Source: Acanthaster planci (taxonomy: Eukaryota > Echinodermata > Asteroidea > Valvatida > Acanthasteridae). From it: DNA of 64,000 nucleotides. The stretch lies in the NCBI RefSeq assembly GCF_001949145.1, contig NW_019091361.1, positions 2,114,919 to 2,178,918 of the forward strand, written 5' to 3'. Below the pieces are notes generated by a model that was not told where the DNA came from, made no database searches, and saw only the letters and a program-made list of their open reading frames with translations. The translations under genes and the position numbers were made by a program. Of the stretch, positions 62,421-64,000 are shown in pieces. Position 1 is the first letter of the stretch. Every line of letters begins with the position of its first letter.

Positions 62421-64000
62421 TGTAGACAAACCTCATCATGTAAAAAGAAGTGCTGCAAAATACCAGTTTTTTCTGGTAAAAGTCTTGATAATTTTTCTCT
62501 GTCTCTGAGTAATTACAGCTTTGTAGTGTTTTCGTGAAGTGCATGCAAGTGGTGAAACATCGATGCACATGTGTCACAACACTGTTCAAACAAAATGACA
62601 CTTGCATTGACTGTAAATTTGACGGAGGCGGCTAAAAAAAGAGGGATTGCAAAACCATGGCGATTACGTTTTGAAAATGCCAGTTTACATTGACTTCTGT
62701 TGAAATGATAGAGTGGCTTAATGATGTTATCTGACACAGATATCTGTTTTCAGATATCTCTACTACGACTACAGTCAATAGCCAAGATAAGGTACCAGAT
62801 CATCTCGCCAGCCACTGCATGACAAACTGGTAATGTGTGTACAATGTGTGTCGTGTGTTTATTACAGCACTTGAAGAGTTCATAACTCATGCTGTCGCGT
62901 TCAACCGAAAGAAGCTTGGTCGATGGTAATAATGTATGACTTTGATTTGCCTCTATGAGAAGGGAGGGGTAGCTGTGATAAGACAGGTCAGAAGATCATA
63001 AAACTCAACTTGATATCTCGCTTTGTGTATGTACAATGTGGTATTTATGACATAGGGCGATCTGTTGATACAGTACTATAGCGGCTGCGGACACAACATG
63101 AATATTCGTTCAGAACGGTTTTTAGCTCTTGCGCGCCATTCTTGCAGTGTCAAAAGCCGTCTTTCATAAAGCAGTTTGAGGGTAAGCAATACATACATTC
63201 ATGGGCGTAAATCCTGGGGGGGGGCTATTGAATCATCTCCCCACTTTTTTTGTGATGAGCAAAAAAAAAAAATAAAGCCGATTGTGAAGAATTTACAGGA
63301 TGTCCCAAAATGTTTGCACTATCACTAAAAAGGGAAAGCAATTTTTAAAAGCCATAAATATACCATTCCGATGTAAGATTCTGCATGAATTTGATAAACA
63401 TTACCGATGTACGTCTTCATCATGAACATCGCCCCTATATAGTGTATATGGTGTCCCCTCCCCCATCCCTGCTTTTCAAATTTCGATGGCCAGGCAAGTC
63501 ACCCCCAACCCTTTCTCATCCCCCATTCCTCCAACACATATTTACGCAACTGCATGCATGCAATGGTTACAGGACATCATATTCATTCCCTCGAAGGTCG
63601 TTCGAAAAAAGTTAGATTGAATAAGCACGAACATTACATCTATAACCCTTATATAAAATGATCTAGTCCAAACTTCAAGAGCCAGACCAAGCATCAAGGA
63701 AGTTCAATATCAGCTTCCCATCCCGTCCCATTGGGAGACTTCGGGACACGTGAGCTAATGTGCGCATGCTTAAAGTGACGCAAACAGTTCTTTTTCTGAC
63801 AGAAAAAACGTTACGTTTACCTTTTCCTCATTCTGATGTATACGTTGTCGGTTGATACATCATGCGTAGATCAGTGATACGTTATCGGTCAGAATTCCTC
63901 TTTTAAATTACATGATCCGCCTTCAGGTGATTACACAGTCGGTTAGAAATTCTACTAAGTGACACTGTCGGTCACTTAGATACATCATTGATTGGGGATA

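Larger units (their letters stand above)
60437..64000. other. 3' flank of the ZNF474-like gene, no gene seen
   Basis: This holds the 3' untranslated region and intergenic DNA. A candidate AATAAA lies at 61674-61679. Open frames are short with no recognisable domains. The region 61970-62420 has several AAGGACACA-type phrases and a tRNA T-loop sequence, and looks like decayed tRNA-derived repeats. A G-run (about 63217-63226) and an A-run (about 63260) are simple-sequence tracts. Confidence 0.5.

Overview
The window is nuclear DNA from an animal, most likely a marine invertebrate deuterostome (echinoderm, hemichordate or similar). The genes have many small exons with GT-AG introns of 0.4 to 10.6 kb. 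The DNA between them is AT-rich (roughly 60 percent by eye) and carries tRNA-derived short repeats, a foldback element present twice, interspersed ATT-tailed retroelement ends and a short satellite. The species cannot be fixed from the sequence alone; the phylum is an inference from gene content and repeat style. There are two assembly gaps, 12136-12195 and 35445-36064. I saw no bacterial or viral genes, no CRISPR array and no functional tRNA or rRNA gene. || Three protein-coding genes could be assembled exon by exon with consistent reading phase at every junction. (1) 7811-28314, plus strand, 12 coding exons, 546 residues: a secreted ADAMTS-like protein with signal peptide, one thrombospondin type 1 repeat, ADAMTS cysteine-rich module, spacer and C-terminal netrin-like (NTR) domain. 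This is the architecture of ADAMTSL5. (2) 38056-50689, minus strand, 12 coding exons, 501 residues: a multi-pass membrane protein of the SERINC family, closest in its diagnostic segments to SERINC5. (3) 57528-60436, plus strand, 3 coding exons, 607 residues: seven C2HC zinc fingers of two alternating types, resembling ZNF474. || Genes 1 and 2 are convergent across about 9.7 kb that holds an inverted satellite cluster around the large gap and an ATT-tailed retroelement end. Genes 2 and 3 are divergent across about 6.8 kb that holds a tRNA-derived SINE and a 320-bp foldback element with a 12-bp target duplication. The three genes have unrelated cellular roles: extracellular matrix, membrane lipid handling or antiviral restriction, and a zinc-finger protein of unknown function. 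Nothing suggests they act as one system. || The most notable non-genic observations are: the foldback family carrying a perfect tRNA T-arm and making 12-bp target duplications in both copies; strong excess of the palindromic octamers TAGGCCTA and TACATGTA; a telomere-motif hairpin inside a SERINC intron; and the A-B-A-B-A-B-A zinc-finger arrangement of gene 3.
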